Assembly (NCBI GenBank): GCA_030591565.1
Contig: JAUVAU010000006.1
Location: 1-64,000, forward strand
Direction: 5' to 3'
Length of the DNA: 64,000 bases
From: Deltaproteobacteria bacterium
GTDB lineage: Bacteria > Desulfobacterota > Deferrisomatia > Deferrisomatales > BM512
The notes under the pieces were generated by a model, which saw nothing but the letters and a program-made list of their open reading frames with translations, made no database searches and was not told the DNA's origin. Below, in pieces: positions 38,994 through 47,431 of the stretch. The first letter of the stretch is position 1; each line of letters starts with the position of its first letter. Made by a program: the position numbers and the translations under genes.

Positions 38994-40379
38994 CTAGGGA
39001 TTTAGCGAGATATGGTAGCCGACCTTGCCGCGCTGGATGAGGAGCACCACGGTTTCCCGGTGGCTGGCGTTTAGCAGGGCCTTCTCAAACGCACCGCTGG
39101 TGTCCACTGACACGTCGTTGATACGCCGCACCAGGTCACCCGGTTCGATGCCTACTTCATCGGCGGGACCGTTTCTGGTCACCCGGTCAACCAGCATCCC
39201 ACGGGAAGTGTAGAGGTTCAGCTTGGCGGCCTGCGCCCCGCTGTTCTCGATCACGGTGAGTCCCAACCACTCCAGGGCGAGGTTCTTGGCATAGTCCTCC
39301 GGTATCGAACCGGTTTGAATGGAGATTTTTTTCTCGCCACCGCCGGTCAAAATCGTCAGTTCGACTTTGCTGTCCGCCGTGAACCCCGCCATGCGGTCGA
39401 GATAATCCGCCCGCGTTTGAAGTTGTCGCCCCTCAAGTTTGACGATCAGGTCGCCCCTAGCGATGCCGGCTTTCCGGGCCGGGCTTGCGTCGAAGACCCT
39501 TCTGACCAGCACCCCCACAGGTTTTTCGAGGCCGAAATGTTCGGCGATGTCCCGGTCCACCTCCTGAACCTGTATGCCCATCCAGGCGCGGTGGACTTCG
39601 CCGTAGTGGATCAGGTCGGAGACTATCCGGCGGGCCTTGTCGATGGGGATCGCGAAGCCTATCCCCTCTGCGCTCTCGTAAATAGCCGTGTTGATGCCGA
39701 TAAGCTCCCCCAGGATGTTCAGGATGGGGCCACCCGAGTTGCCGGGGTTGATGGAGGCGTCGGTCTGGATGAATTCGCTGTAGGTTTTGCCGTCGCGGCC
39801 CCTGATCGTGCGGTCCAGCGCGCTGACCACTCCGGTGGTCACGGTGTGGGAGAGGCCGAAGGGGTTGCCTATGGCTATGACCGTTTCGCCGATCATCAGG
39901 TCGCCCGAGTGGCCCATCTCGATGAAGGGGAGGGTCTTGTCGGTGTCGATCTTCAGGACGGCAAGGTCGGTGCGCGCATCGGCGCCCACGAGGTTGGCCT
40001 CGAAGGTGTCGCCGTTGGAGAGCGTGATGATTATGGTGGTGGCGTTGTTGACCACGTGATCGTTGGTGAGGATATGTCCGGCGGTGTCGATTATGACCCC
40101 TGAGCCAAGTGTTGAGGATTCCCTCACGCTGTCGGGTAGCTCTCCAAAGAAATCGCGGAAGAACTTATCGAGGAGGGGGTTGCCCAGCAGCGAGGAGGGT
40201 CGCCGCTCCACTGTCCTGGTCGAGACGTTCACAACCGCCGGGCCCGCCTTGCGTATCGCCTTGACCACCGGGGTCTCGCGCTGGGCGGTGGAGTTATGCT
40301 CGGCCAAGACCCCGGCGGCCGGCAGGAGACAGAGGAGAAGCGCCAGAGACGTGTACAGAGACTTACATGTGGTGTGCAA
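38994..40379 (-). CDS. HtrA/DegP-family serine protease with two PDZ domains
   Basis: GSGVIIDTAGHILTNDHVV, NPGNSGGPILN, PDZ repeats, signal peptide. Confidence 0.94.
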   Translation of the reverse strand: MHTTCKSLYTSLALLLCLLPAAGVLAEHNSTAQRETPVVKAIRKAGPAVVNVSTRTVERRPSSLLGNPLLDKFFRDFFGELPDSVRESSTLGSGVIIDTAGHILTNDHVVNNATTIIITLSNGDTFEANLVGADARTDLAVLKIDTDKTLPFIEMGHSGDLMIGETVIAIGNPFGLSHTVTTGVVSALDRTIRGRDGKTYSEFIQTDASINPGNSGGPILNILGELIGINTAIYESAEGIGFAIPIDKARRIVSDLIHYGEVHRAWMGIQVQEVDRDIAEHFGLEKPVGVLVRRVFDASPARKAGIARGDLIVKLEGRQLQTRADYLDRMAGFTADSKVELTILTGGGEKKISIQTGSIPEDYAKNLALEWLGLTVIENSGAQAAKLNLYTSRGMLVDRVTRNGPADEVGIEPGDLVRRINDVSVDTSGAFEKALLNASHRETVVLLIQRGKVGYHISLNP

Positions 40380-40536
40380 TTTTCCACCTCCATCAGCTGG
40401 GTCAGACCCCTATTGTAAGTGTGAAGTTGGGCATGGCAAGCCAATTAGGGTAAAAAGGGAATGGACGCGACCAGCTTTGTATCTTAGGCTTGGGGTTTGA
40501 ACGACTGGATACGGGATTTTTACCGAAGGATTTGGC

Positions 40537-42264
40537 ATGGTTCGACTTACCTTGCACCAGATGAACCCCACCGTGGGCGACATTGAGGGCAATACCGAAA
40601 AGATATTGCAGGGGATAGCAGCCGCCCGGGAGGTCGGAGCGCAGCTGGTGATCTTCCCCGAATGCGCCGTGACCGGCTATCCGGCAGAGGACCTGCTCTT
40701 CGTAGGCTCCTTCATCGATGAGAATACCAAGGCTATTCAAAGAATTGCCGAGGCCACCAGGGGGCTTGTGGCGCTTGTGGGCTTTGTCCACCGTGACGAC
40801 GACATCTACAACGCGGCGGCCATTCTTGCCGACGGCGAGATAAAGGGAGTGGTCAAAAAGTCGATCCTGCCCAACTACGGCGTCTTTGACGAGAATCGCT
40901 ACTTTCAGAGCGCCGAGTGTCCGGTGGTGTTGAAGATGGGGGAGGCCAGGGTCGGCGTCACCATCTGCGAGGACCTCTGGCACGCCAATGGTCCGGCGCG
41001 GGAGCAGTCGCTCTTTGGCGGGGCCGAGCTTATAGTCAACATCTCCGCCTCTCCCTACCACCGGGGCAAACCGGCGCGGCGCGAGGCCATGCTTGCCACC
41101 AGGGCCACCGATTACGGTGTATACGTCGCCTTCTGCAACATGGTTGGGGGTCAGGACGAACTGGTCTTCGACGGCAACTCCGCAGTATTCACCCCGGCGG
41201 GCGAGGTCATCACCAGGGCCGTGCCCTTTGAAGAGCATATGATAGTTGCCGACGTGGACCTCTCCCAGGCGCTTGACCAGCGGCTGAAGGAACCCCGGCG
41301 GCGCGCGGCGAGGGATATGGAACCTGAGGGGCAGCGCACACTTCAATTCGTTGAGGTGCCCTTGTACGACAATGTAAAGCCACCCATAGCCACACACACC
41401 ACAACCGAACCGGACGAACTGGAAGAGATATACAGAGCGCTGACGCTCGGCTGCTCCGATTACGTGGGGAAAAACGACTTCAATAAGGCGGTGCTTGGGC
41501 TCAGCGGCGGTATCGACTCGGCGCTGACCGCTGCGATAGCGGTGGATGCGCTGGGGGCCGGGAATGTGGTGGGCGTCACCATGCCCTCGAAGTATTCCAG
41601 CGAAGGCAGCGTTGACGACAGCGTGGAGCTTGCCCGAAACCTTGGGGTTGAGATACACAACATCCCCATCGGCGACCCCTTCGATGCCTACATCCAGTCG
41701 CTCGCACCCCTTTTCGCGGGGCTTGAGATGGACGTGGCGGAGGAAAACCTCCAGGCGCGGATCAGGGGCACGCTCTTGATGGCGCTCTCCAATAAATTTG
41801 GCTGGCTGCTGCTCAGCACCGGCAACAAGAGCGAAACCTCAGTGGGCTACTGCACCCTCTACGGCGACATGGCGGGGGGGTTCAACCTGCTAAAGGACGT
41901 CCCCAAGACCCTCGTCTATGAGCTGTGCCACTGGCGAAACGGACAGACACGCCGCCCCTGGATACCCACCTCCATAATCGAGAAGCCACCCAGCGCGGAG
42001 CTTCGGCCCGACCAGAAGGATTCGGACTCACTGCCGCCATATGCGGTGCTGGACCCGATCCTCAAGGTCCTGGTGGAAGACGATGGGGCGCTTGACGGGG
42101 TTAGGGAGCTCTATGGCGAGGAGACCGTTTCGCGGATCGTAGCGCTGGTGGACAGGAACGAATACAAGCGCCGCCAGGCGGCGCCGGGGGTCAGGATTAC
42201 GCCCAGGGCGTTTGGCAAAGACAGGCGTTATCCCATAACCAACCGCTACAAGCGGCCGGTTTAG
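40537..42264 (+). CDS. nadE: Glutamine-dependent NAD+ synthetase
   Basis: Nitrilase domain FPECAVTGYPAEDLL, GVTICEDLW; synthetase LGLSGGIDSALTAAIA, KSETSVGYCTLYGDMAGG. Confidence 0.96.
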   Translation: MVRLTLHQMNPTVGDIEGNTEKILQGIAAAREVGAQLVIFPECAVTGYPAEDLLFVGSFIDENTKAIQRIAEATRGLVALVGFVHRDDDIYNAAAILADGEIKGVVKKSILPNYGVFDENRYFQSAECPVVLKMGEARVGVTICEDLWHANGPAREQSLFGGAELIVNISASPYHRGKPARREAMLATRATDYGVYVAFCNMVGGQDELVFDGNSAVFTPAGEVITRAVPFEEHMIVADVDLSQALDQRLKEPRRRAARDMEPEGQRTLQFVEVPLYDNVKPPIATHTTTEPDELEEIYRALTLGCSDYVGKNDFNKAVLGLSGGIDSALTAAIAVDALGAGNVVGVTMPSKYSSEGSVDDSVELARNLGVEIHNIPIGDPFDAYIQSLAPLFAGLEMDVAEENLQARIRGTLLMALSNKFGWLLLSTGNKSETSVGYCTLYGDMAGGFNLLKDVPKTLVYELCHWRNGQTRRPWIPTSIIEKPPSAELRPDQKDSDSLPPYAVLDPILKVLVEDDGALDGVRELYGEETVSRIVALVDRNEYKRRQAAPGVRITPRAFGKDRRYPITNRYKRPV

Positions 42265-42500
42265 GAGCTTCGTCGAAAAACCCAGGATATCCTCCGATTG
42301 ACGTTGTCAGGGGCGAAAAATGATCCTCGAAATACTTTTTGGTATGCCTGCGGCCATTTTTCTTCCCTTCCTACTCCTCGAAGAATCTTCTGGGTTTCCT
42401 GTTTATCGTCGGCTTGGTGGGAGGTTTGCCCGGATCGGCTAAAATCTCCGGTTTAGTGTTAACCCCCCGCTTCGGGAGAGTTTTTTGGGGAGCCTCCTGG
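42263..42500 (+). repeat. Dispersed intergenic element, subfamily B (copy B4), abutting the nadE stop codon
   Basis: TAGGAGCTTCGTCGAAAAACCCAGGATATCC...GGGAGAGTTTTTTGGGGAGCCTCC. Confidence 0.93.
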
Positions 42501-42610
42501 AGCTTCGTCGAAAAACCCAGGATATCCTCCGATTGACGTTGTCAGGGGCGAAAAATGATCCTCGAAATACCTGTCAGTATGCCTCCGGTCATTTTTCTTC
42601 CCTTCCCGGT
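42497..42610 (+). repeat. Dispersed intergenic element, subfamily B (copy B5), 3'-truncated, tandem with B4
   Basis: GGAGCTTCGTCGAAAAACCCAGGATATCCTCCGATTGACGTTGTCAGGGGCGAAAAATGATCCTCGAAATAC repeats the B4 left half. Confidence 0.92.
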
Positions 42611-42702
42611 TCCGTGCCGCGAGCGATTTTTCTTTTGTGCTGCTTGACAAAGTTGCTATGCTCCAAACTCTCTTTTAGTAAGCATTCTTCCCAACGGTGC
42701 AG

Positions 42703-43224
42703 ATGAAGCTCAAGCGAATCCCCAGATATTTGTATTTCCGGGCTGTCCGTATCCACGGATCGCCAAGGGAGATAGCCATGGGCATGGCCATCGGTCTGGG
42801 CGTGGGGATGACGCCGACCATGGGCGTGCAGATGGCTATCGCCATCCCCATCGCGGCGATAGCGCGCCAGAGTAAAATCAGCGCCGCCATCGGCTGCTGG
42901 CTCTCCAACCCGGTAACGCTCATACCGCTTTATTCCGCCACCTACACCCTGGGGGCGCTGGTGATGGGGAGAGCGCTGAGCCCGCCCGACGGCTTTGTGG
43001 AGACGCTGACCAACTGGCGGCTCATCCTCTCCGACATCCTCCTGCCCTGTTGGGTCGGTGGGCTGATCGCCGCAATCCCGGTGGGTATCGCAGGCTACTG
43101 GCTGACCATCCAGGCGGTGGTCGCCTACCGGCTAAAAATACGGCAGCGCCGCCTTGCCCGGATGCACCGTTGGAAGTGGGATGACGATGAAGGCTGGAAG
43201 CGCGTCAACCGCGAAGCGGACTAA
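42703..43224 (+). CDS. DUF2062-type membrane protein
   Basis: GSPREIAMGMAIGLGVGMTPTMGVQMAIAIPIAAIARQSKISAAIGCWLSNPVT; start at 42697 or 42703. Confidence 0.88.
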   Translation: MKLKRIPRYLYFRAVRIHGSPREIAMGMAIGLGVGMTPTMGVQMAIAIPIAAIARQSKISAAIGCWLSNPVTLIPLYSATYTLGALVMGRALSPPDGFVETLTNWRLILSDILLPCWVGGLIAAIPVGIAGYWLTIQAVVAYRLKIRQRRLARMHRWKWDDDEGWKRVNREAD

Positions 43225-43274
43225 CTGCCCACTAAACGAGAAAGCAAACCCCCTTACAACTTGAGGTAACGCGC

Positions 43275-44117
43275 ATGCCGCTATTCGGCGCACATATGTC
43301 AGTGGCAGGAGGGTTGGAAAAAGCCTTCGACCACCTGGAAGCCGTTGACGGCGAGGCCCTTCAGATTTTCACCAAAAATCAACGTCGGTGGCAATCGCCT
43401 CCCCTTGGTGACGAGACTGCGCAAAAGTTCCTGGGCCGCTGGGAAGAGTTGGGCAACCCCCCGGTGGCCTCCCACGGCAGCTATCTGTTGAACCTCGCCA
43501 CTCCCGACCCCGCGCTGGGGTTAAAGTCGATTGAAAATCTGGTGGATGAGCTTGGGCGCTGCCGGACGTTGCGCATTCCCTACGCCATAATCCATCCCGG
43601 CTCACACGTGGGCGAAGGGGTGGAGGTGGGGTTGAAAAACCTCGTCACCCGGCTCGAAGAGGTGTTCGCGCGCACCCGGGGGGTTACCGTCCTTCTGGAG
43701 AACACGGCGGGCGCCGGCAATGGGTTGGGGTCTACCTTCGAGGAGCTGGCGAGGGCCATAGATATGTCGGCCACCCCCGAGCGGCTCGGAGTGTGCTTCG
43801 ACACCTGCCATGCTTTTGCCGCCGGTTACGATATACGAGGGGCGGACAGCTACAGGGAAGCGATGGACCACCTCGTCACACTGGTGGGGTTGGAGAAGAT
43901 CAACTGGTTCCACCTGAACGATTCGCTGGGGGAGTTGGGTTCGCACAAGGATCGTCACGGACACATAGGCAAGGAGCAGATAGGTCTCGCCGGATTTTCA
44001 AATCTGGTAAATGACCCGCGCTTTAAAGACCACCCGATGGTTCTTGAGACGCCCAAGGATGAAACCCTTGAAGATGACAGGAAAAATCTGGCCTGTTTGC
44101 GCAGCCTTGTTGACTAA
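43275..44117 (+). CDS. nfo: Endonuclease IV
   Basis: GAHMSVAGGLEKAFDH, LLENTAGAGNGLGSTFEEL, GVCFDTCHAFAAGYD, FHLNDSLGELGSHKDRHGHIG. Confidence 0.97.
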   Translation: MPLFGAHMSVAGGLEKAFDHLEAVDGEALQIFTKNQRRWQSPPLGDETAQKFLGRWEELGNPPVASHGSYLLNLATPDPALGLKSIENLVDELGRCRTLRIPYAIIHPGSHVGEGVEVGLKNLVTRLEEVFARTRGVTVLLENTAGAGNGLGSTFEELARAIDMSATPERLGVCFDTCHAFAAGYDIRGADSYREAMDHLVTLVGLEKINWFHLNDSLGELGSHKDRHGHIGKEQIGLAGFSNLVNDPRFKDHPMVLETPKDETLEDDRKNLACLRSLVD

Positions 44118-44209
44118 AATCAAAAAAATGCAAGTAATGTAATAAAAATGACTTATTTACTCCACAAACGAAAAAAACCGGGTATATTCGTATCAGCTAC
44201 ACCCTGTTT

Positions 44210-44249
44210 GGCCCCGATACCCTCCTCCTGGAGTCGGGGCCATTTTTTT
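44210..44249 (+). terminator. Terminator after nfo
   Basis: GGCCCCGATACCCTCCTCCTGGAGTCGGGGCCATTTTTTT. Confidence 0.88.
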
Positions 44250-44309
44250 GCCCTGGGTCCGTGGTTTTGCCCCCGGTAGCCCTTTTTCCACAGTTCTGTT
44301 CCCGTAGCC

Positions 44310-45266
44310 CTATCCGGCGATCGTCTGGAAAAGGTAGGCCACGATAAGGGTTCCTGTTACGCAAAGGCCTATGTAGAGCCAGAAGACCTTGGGGCGAAAG
44401 AGGGTGAGGAAGACGCTCATCACCGGCAACGCGGTAACCGGCCCGCCGACCAGAAGCGCCATACCGGCGGCGGGGCTTATCCCGGCGTCCATCAGGCCGA
44501 ACATGAAGGCGGTGGCGGTGATCTGGGTGATGTGGAGGGGGACCGCACCCAGGGTGATGCCGATCACCGCCAGCGGATTGGTCGAAGTCAGCAGGGCGTC
44601 GAGCCACGCGTCGGGAATGAAATATCTCACGAGTATGGAGACGAACACGCCAAGCACCATGTATTTGCCCACCTTGTAGCCGCCCTCCCAAACCTTGGCC
44701 AGATAGACGGAGATCGGCGAGCCACCTGCTTTTTCAACTTTTTTCGAGAACATATCGTTGCAGGCGCAGCGCAGAATTTCTTCCGGGTATTCCTCGTCGT
44801 GGAAGTCCCCCTCGGGCAGCTCGCGTTTGAAGAGTTCGCGGGCGTTAAAACCACGGCGCTCAAGCAGATGGACGATGGTGCCGGCAAATAGCCCCATGAA
44901 GATGGCGGCCAACACCTCGGCGTTTGCCCATTGGGGTCCGATGTTTTTAACGGCGAGGGAGTACCCTGCCGGGCTCATGAGCGGTGAGGCGACCAGCAGG
45001 CTCATGGCGGGAGCAAGGGGCAAGCCGCCCAGGATCAGGCTTATGGTTAACGGCAATATGCCGCATGCGCAAAGTGGACTTATTATTCCCAGCGCGGTGG
45101 CTATGGCGATGGCGGCAAAACCGTAATGCGTCAGCGTCTTCCTGATCTTCACGTGCCACTTCATGGTGCGGATGAAGGCTTCGAGGAGCACCCCGGCCAT
45201 GAAATAGGGGAATATTTCCCAGAGCTCTGCGAGCATCTCCTGCAGGAGGTGAGTTACCATTTCCAT
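44310..45266 (-). CDS. Predicted permease (SO_0444 / DUF318-like metal(loid) transporter)
   Basis: ISPLCACGILPLTISLILGGLPLAPAMSLLVASPLMSP; multiple TM segments; cytoplasmic CACND loop. Confidence 0.85.
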   Translation of the reverse strand: MEMVTHLLQEMLAELWEIFPYFMAGVLLEAFIRTMKWHVKIRKTLTHYGFAAIAIATALGIISPLCACGILPLTISLILGGLPLAPAMSLLVASPLMSPAGYSLAVKNIGPQWANAEVLAAIFMGLFAGTIVHLLERRGFNARELFKRELPEGDFHDEEYPEEILRCACNDMFSKKVEKAGGSPISVYLAKVWEGGYKVGKYMVLGVFVSILVRYFIPDAWLDALLTSTNPLAVIGITLGAVPLHITQITATAFMFGLMDAGISPAAGMALLVGGPVTALPVMSVFLTLFRPKVFWLYIGLCVTGTLIVAYLFQTIAG

Positions 45267-45631
45267 ATCGGTCAGCTGCTCCGTTGACGTCCCTGGATGG
45301 ACGGGTTTTGGTCGATAAAAAAAGAGAAACCGTTCATCTGGCGATTATCGGTCCGGTTGGGGTCATTTATAAGGGTATCTGTTGTGAAGTAGCAAGTAGC
45401 ATGCCGCCTGTGTGGCAATCATTCCACTACGAATATGGTGGTTTGTGGCTTTTAGTCAACGACCACAAAAGTGCATAAAAACGGTGATAAATACATAGTT
45501 TGCTTTACATTACAGCATGTTACAAAAATAAGTCATATTTATTGGAGTCGGGGAACGGTTTTTGCTTCTCCTGTGCCGCCAAGTTTTACTTTTTGGAGAA
45601 GCGGTAAAAAGGCCATAAGGACACTATCAAG

Positions 45632-46558
45632 ATGGAATTCCAGAGTACAGTCGGGCGCGACGTGGTTCTAAAAGGCATCGGGCTTCATAACGGTGAACAG
45701 ACCACCCTTTGTATAAAGGCTGCCGGCCCCGGATCAGGCATATGTTTTCGCCGTGTGGACCTCGATCCCGTGGTTGATATAGCCGCGAAGGTTGAAAATG
45801 TGGTCGATACCTCCCTGGCCACGGTGCTGGGGTGCCAGGGCGCCACCATCTCCACAGTCGAGCACTGCCTCGCGGCGCTCTACGGCATGGGCATCGATAA
45901 CGCGGTGGTGGAAGTGGATGGTCCCGAGGTGCCGATTCTGGACGGAAGCTCGACCCAATATGTGGAGAAACTGAAAAAAGCAGGCGTGAAAAAGCAGAAC
46001 GCACCGCGAAAGGTGCTCAAAGTTTTAAAACCGATCAGAGTGGAGCAGGGCGACAAGTTCTCCATCCTGCGCCCCTCGCCTGATTTCAGGGTCACCTATT
46101 CGATCGATTTCGCCGAAGGCTTCCCCGGCGAGCAGCACTATATGTTGAAGATTTCACCCTCCAGCTTCGCCAGACAGTTGAGTCGTGCTCGCACCTTCGG
46201 CTTCGTACGCGACGTTGAGATGCTCAGATCAATCGGAAAAGCCCGTGGCGCGTCAATGTCCAATGCGGTGGCCCTTGACGGCGGCCGGGTGCTCAACCCC
46301 GAAGGTCTGAGGATGCCAGACGAAATGGTTCGTCACAAGATGCTGGACGCCGTTGGCGATCTGGCGCTGGCGGGTGTCCCGGTCCAGGGACATTTGATCG
46401 TCCACAAGGGTGGACATGAACTGCACCGCCTGTTGGTGGCGGCCCTTGTTTCACGCCCCGACGCCTGGAAAATGATTGACGCCCCCTCAAAGGTACGCCA
46501 GTTTTCCTTTGGCGGGCACGTCGTGGAGCTGGGAAAAGTGGCGGCGCTACACGCCTAG
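45632..46558 (+). CDS. lpxC: UDP-3-O-acyl-N-acetylglucosamine deacetylase
   Basis: GRDVVLKGIGLHNGEQTTL, ISTVEHCLAALYGMGIDN, MPDEMVRHKMLDAVGDLALAG, GHLIVHKGGHELHRLLVAAL. Confidence 0.97.
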   Translation: MEFQSTVGRDVVLKGIGLHNGEQTTLCIKAAGPGSGICFRRVDLDPVVDIAAKVENVVDTSLATVLGCQGATISTVEHCLAALYGMGIDNAVVEVDGPEVPILDGSSTQYVEKLKKAGVKKQNAPRKVLKVLKPIRVEQGDKFSILRPSPDFRVTYSIDFAEGFPGEQHYMLKISPSSFARQLSRARTFGFVRDVEMLRSIGKARGASMSNAVALDGGRVLNPEGLRMPDEMVRHKMLDAVGDLALAGVPVQGHLIVHKGGHELHRLLVAALVSRPDAWKMIDAPSKVRQFSFGGHVVELGKVAALHA

Positions 46559-46714
46559 GAGGTTCTCCGATAAACTGGAAGCCCCGAAGATCATTCGAGG
46601 GGTAGGAAGGGAAGAAAAATGACCGCAGGCATACCAATAAGTATTTCGAGGATCATTTTTCGCCCCTGACAACGTCAATCGGAGGATATCCGGGGTTTTT
46701 CAACAAACTCCTAG
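46555..46714 (-). repeat. Dispersed intergenic element, subfamily B (copy B6, internally shortened), abutting lpxC stop codon
   Basis: CTAGGAGGTTCTCCGATAAACTGGAAGCCCCGAAGATC...TCGGAGGATATCCGGGGTTTTTCAACAAACTCCTAG. Confidence 0.92.
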
Positions 46715-46788
46715 AGAGCTTATTTGCGCCCTTTGTGTCGATGCCCTTGCCTGACCGGGCAGCCTAAACTAAAATACGATCTTCAGGT

Positions 46789-46819
46789 AAGGGGCGAAAA
46801 ATGATTTTTTCGCCCTTTT
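46789..46819 (+). terminator. Terminator-like hairpin upstream of DUF4390 gene
   Basis: AAGGGGCGAAAAATGATTTTTTCGCCCTTTT; shares GGGGCGAAAAATGAT with the B elements. Confidence 0.7.
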
Positions 46820-46834
46820 AGCTTTGGGGATCGT

Positions 46835-47431
46835 ATGCGAACACAGCTGACCACAAGAATAATCTTTGCCATTTTGGCGTTGGCCTTTTGGGTGCCGCCA
46901 TCTTTTGCCGATGGCGAAGAGATAGCGCCCAGGGTCGATAGCGTCTCCTTCAAGCGCGGCGGCGGCGATTCCCTACTGATCGATTTTGGTTTGCAGGGCG
47001 ATATCTCCAAGGAGATCGTCGAAACCCTTGACTCAGGGCTTTCCGTACGCATCACCTACCGCGCGCGCGTCGTGCGCTCCGCCAGCTTTTTTCTGGGGGG
47101 TGTCATCTCCGACAGGGAATTCGACAGGCTGCTGGAAAAGGACAACCTCACCAACACCTATCGCGTGAGCGACGACGATGGCGGGAAGGTCAGGGAATTT
47201 GAAACCCTTGCCCAGGCGTTGGAGCTGATGCGCACGGTCGAGAACTTCAACGTTGTCCCCCTCACCTCCATACTCCCCGACCAGAACTATCAGCTCGAAC
47301 TCCAGGTAAAGCTCGAAGAGTTCCGGTTGCCCTTTCTCCTGCACCGCTTTCTGCCCTTCACCGGGCTCTGGGATGAGACTACGCCATGGCTAGTCCTGCC
47401 GGTACCCAAAAACATATCCCAGACCCGCTAA
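46835..47431 (+). CDS. DUF4390-type secreted protein
   Basis: Signal peptide; VRITYRARVVRSASFFLGG...; position immediately upstream of NtrY-like kinase. Confidence 0.7.
   Translation: MRTQLTTRIIFAILALAFWVPPSFADGEEIAPRVDSVSFKRGGGDSLLIDFGLQGDISKEIVETLDSGLSVRITYRARVVRSASFFLGGVISDREFDRLLEKDNLTNTYRVSDDDGGKVREFETLAQALELMRTVENFNVVPLTSILPDQNYQLELQVKLEEFRLPFLLHRFLPFTGLWDETTPWLVLPVPKNISQTR

Noticed and set aside
40402-41658. 418-aa reverse ORF opposite nadE
   Set aside because: Antisense to nadE with full nitrilase and synthetase motifs; no family features in the translation
42339-42536. Short ORFs MVCLRPFFFPSYSS... in the repeat elements (also at 46293-46637 minus)
   Set aside because: Arise from conserved non-coding repeat sequence; interrupted or shifted between copies, so not evidence for a protein
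45284-45478. 64-aa ORF between the permease and lpxC
   Set aside because: No recognisable motif or clear ribosome-binding context; low coding character
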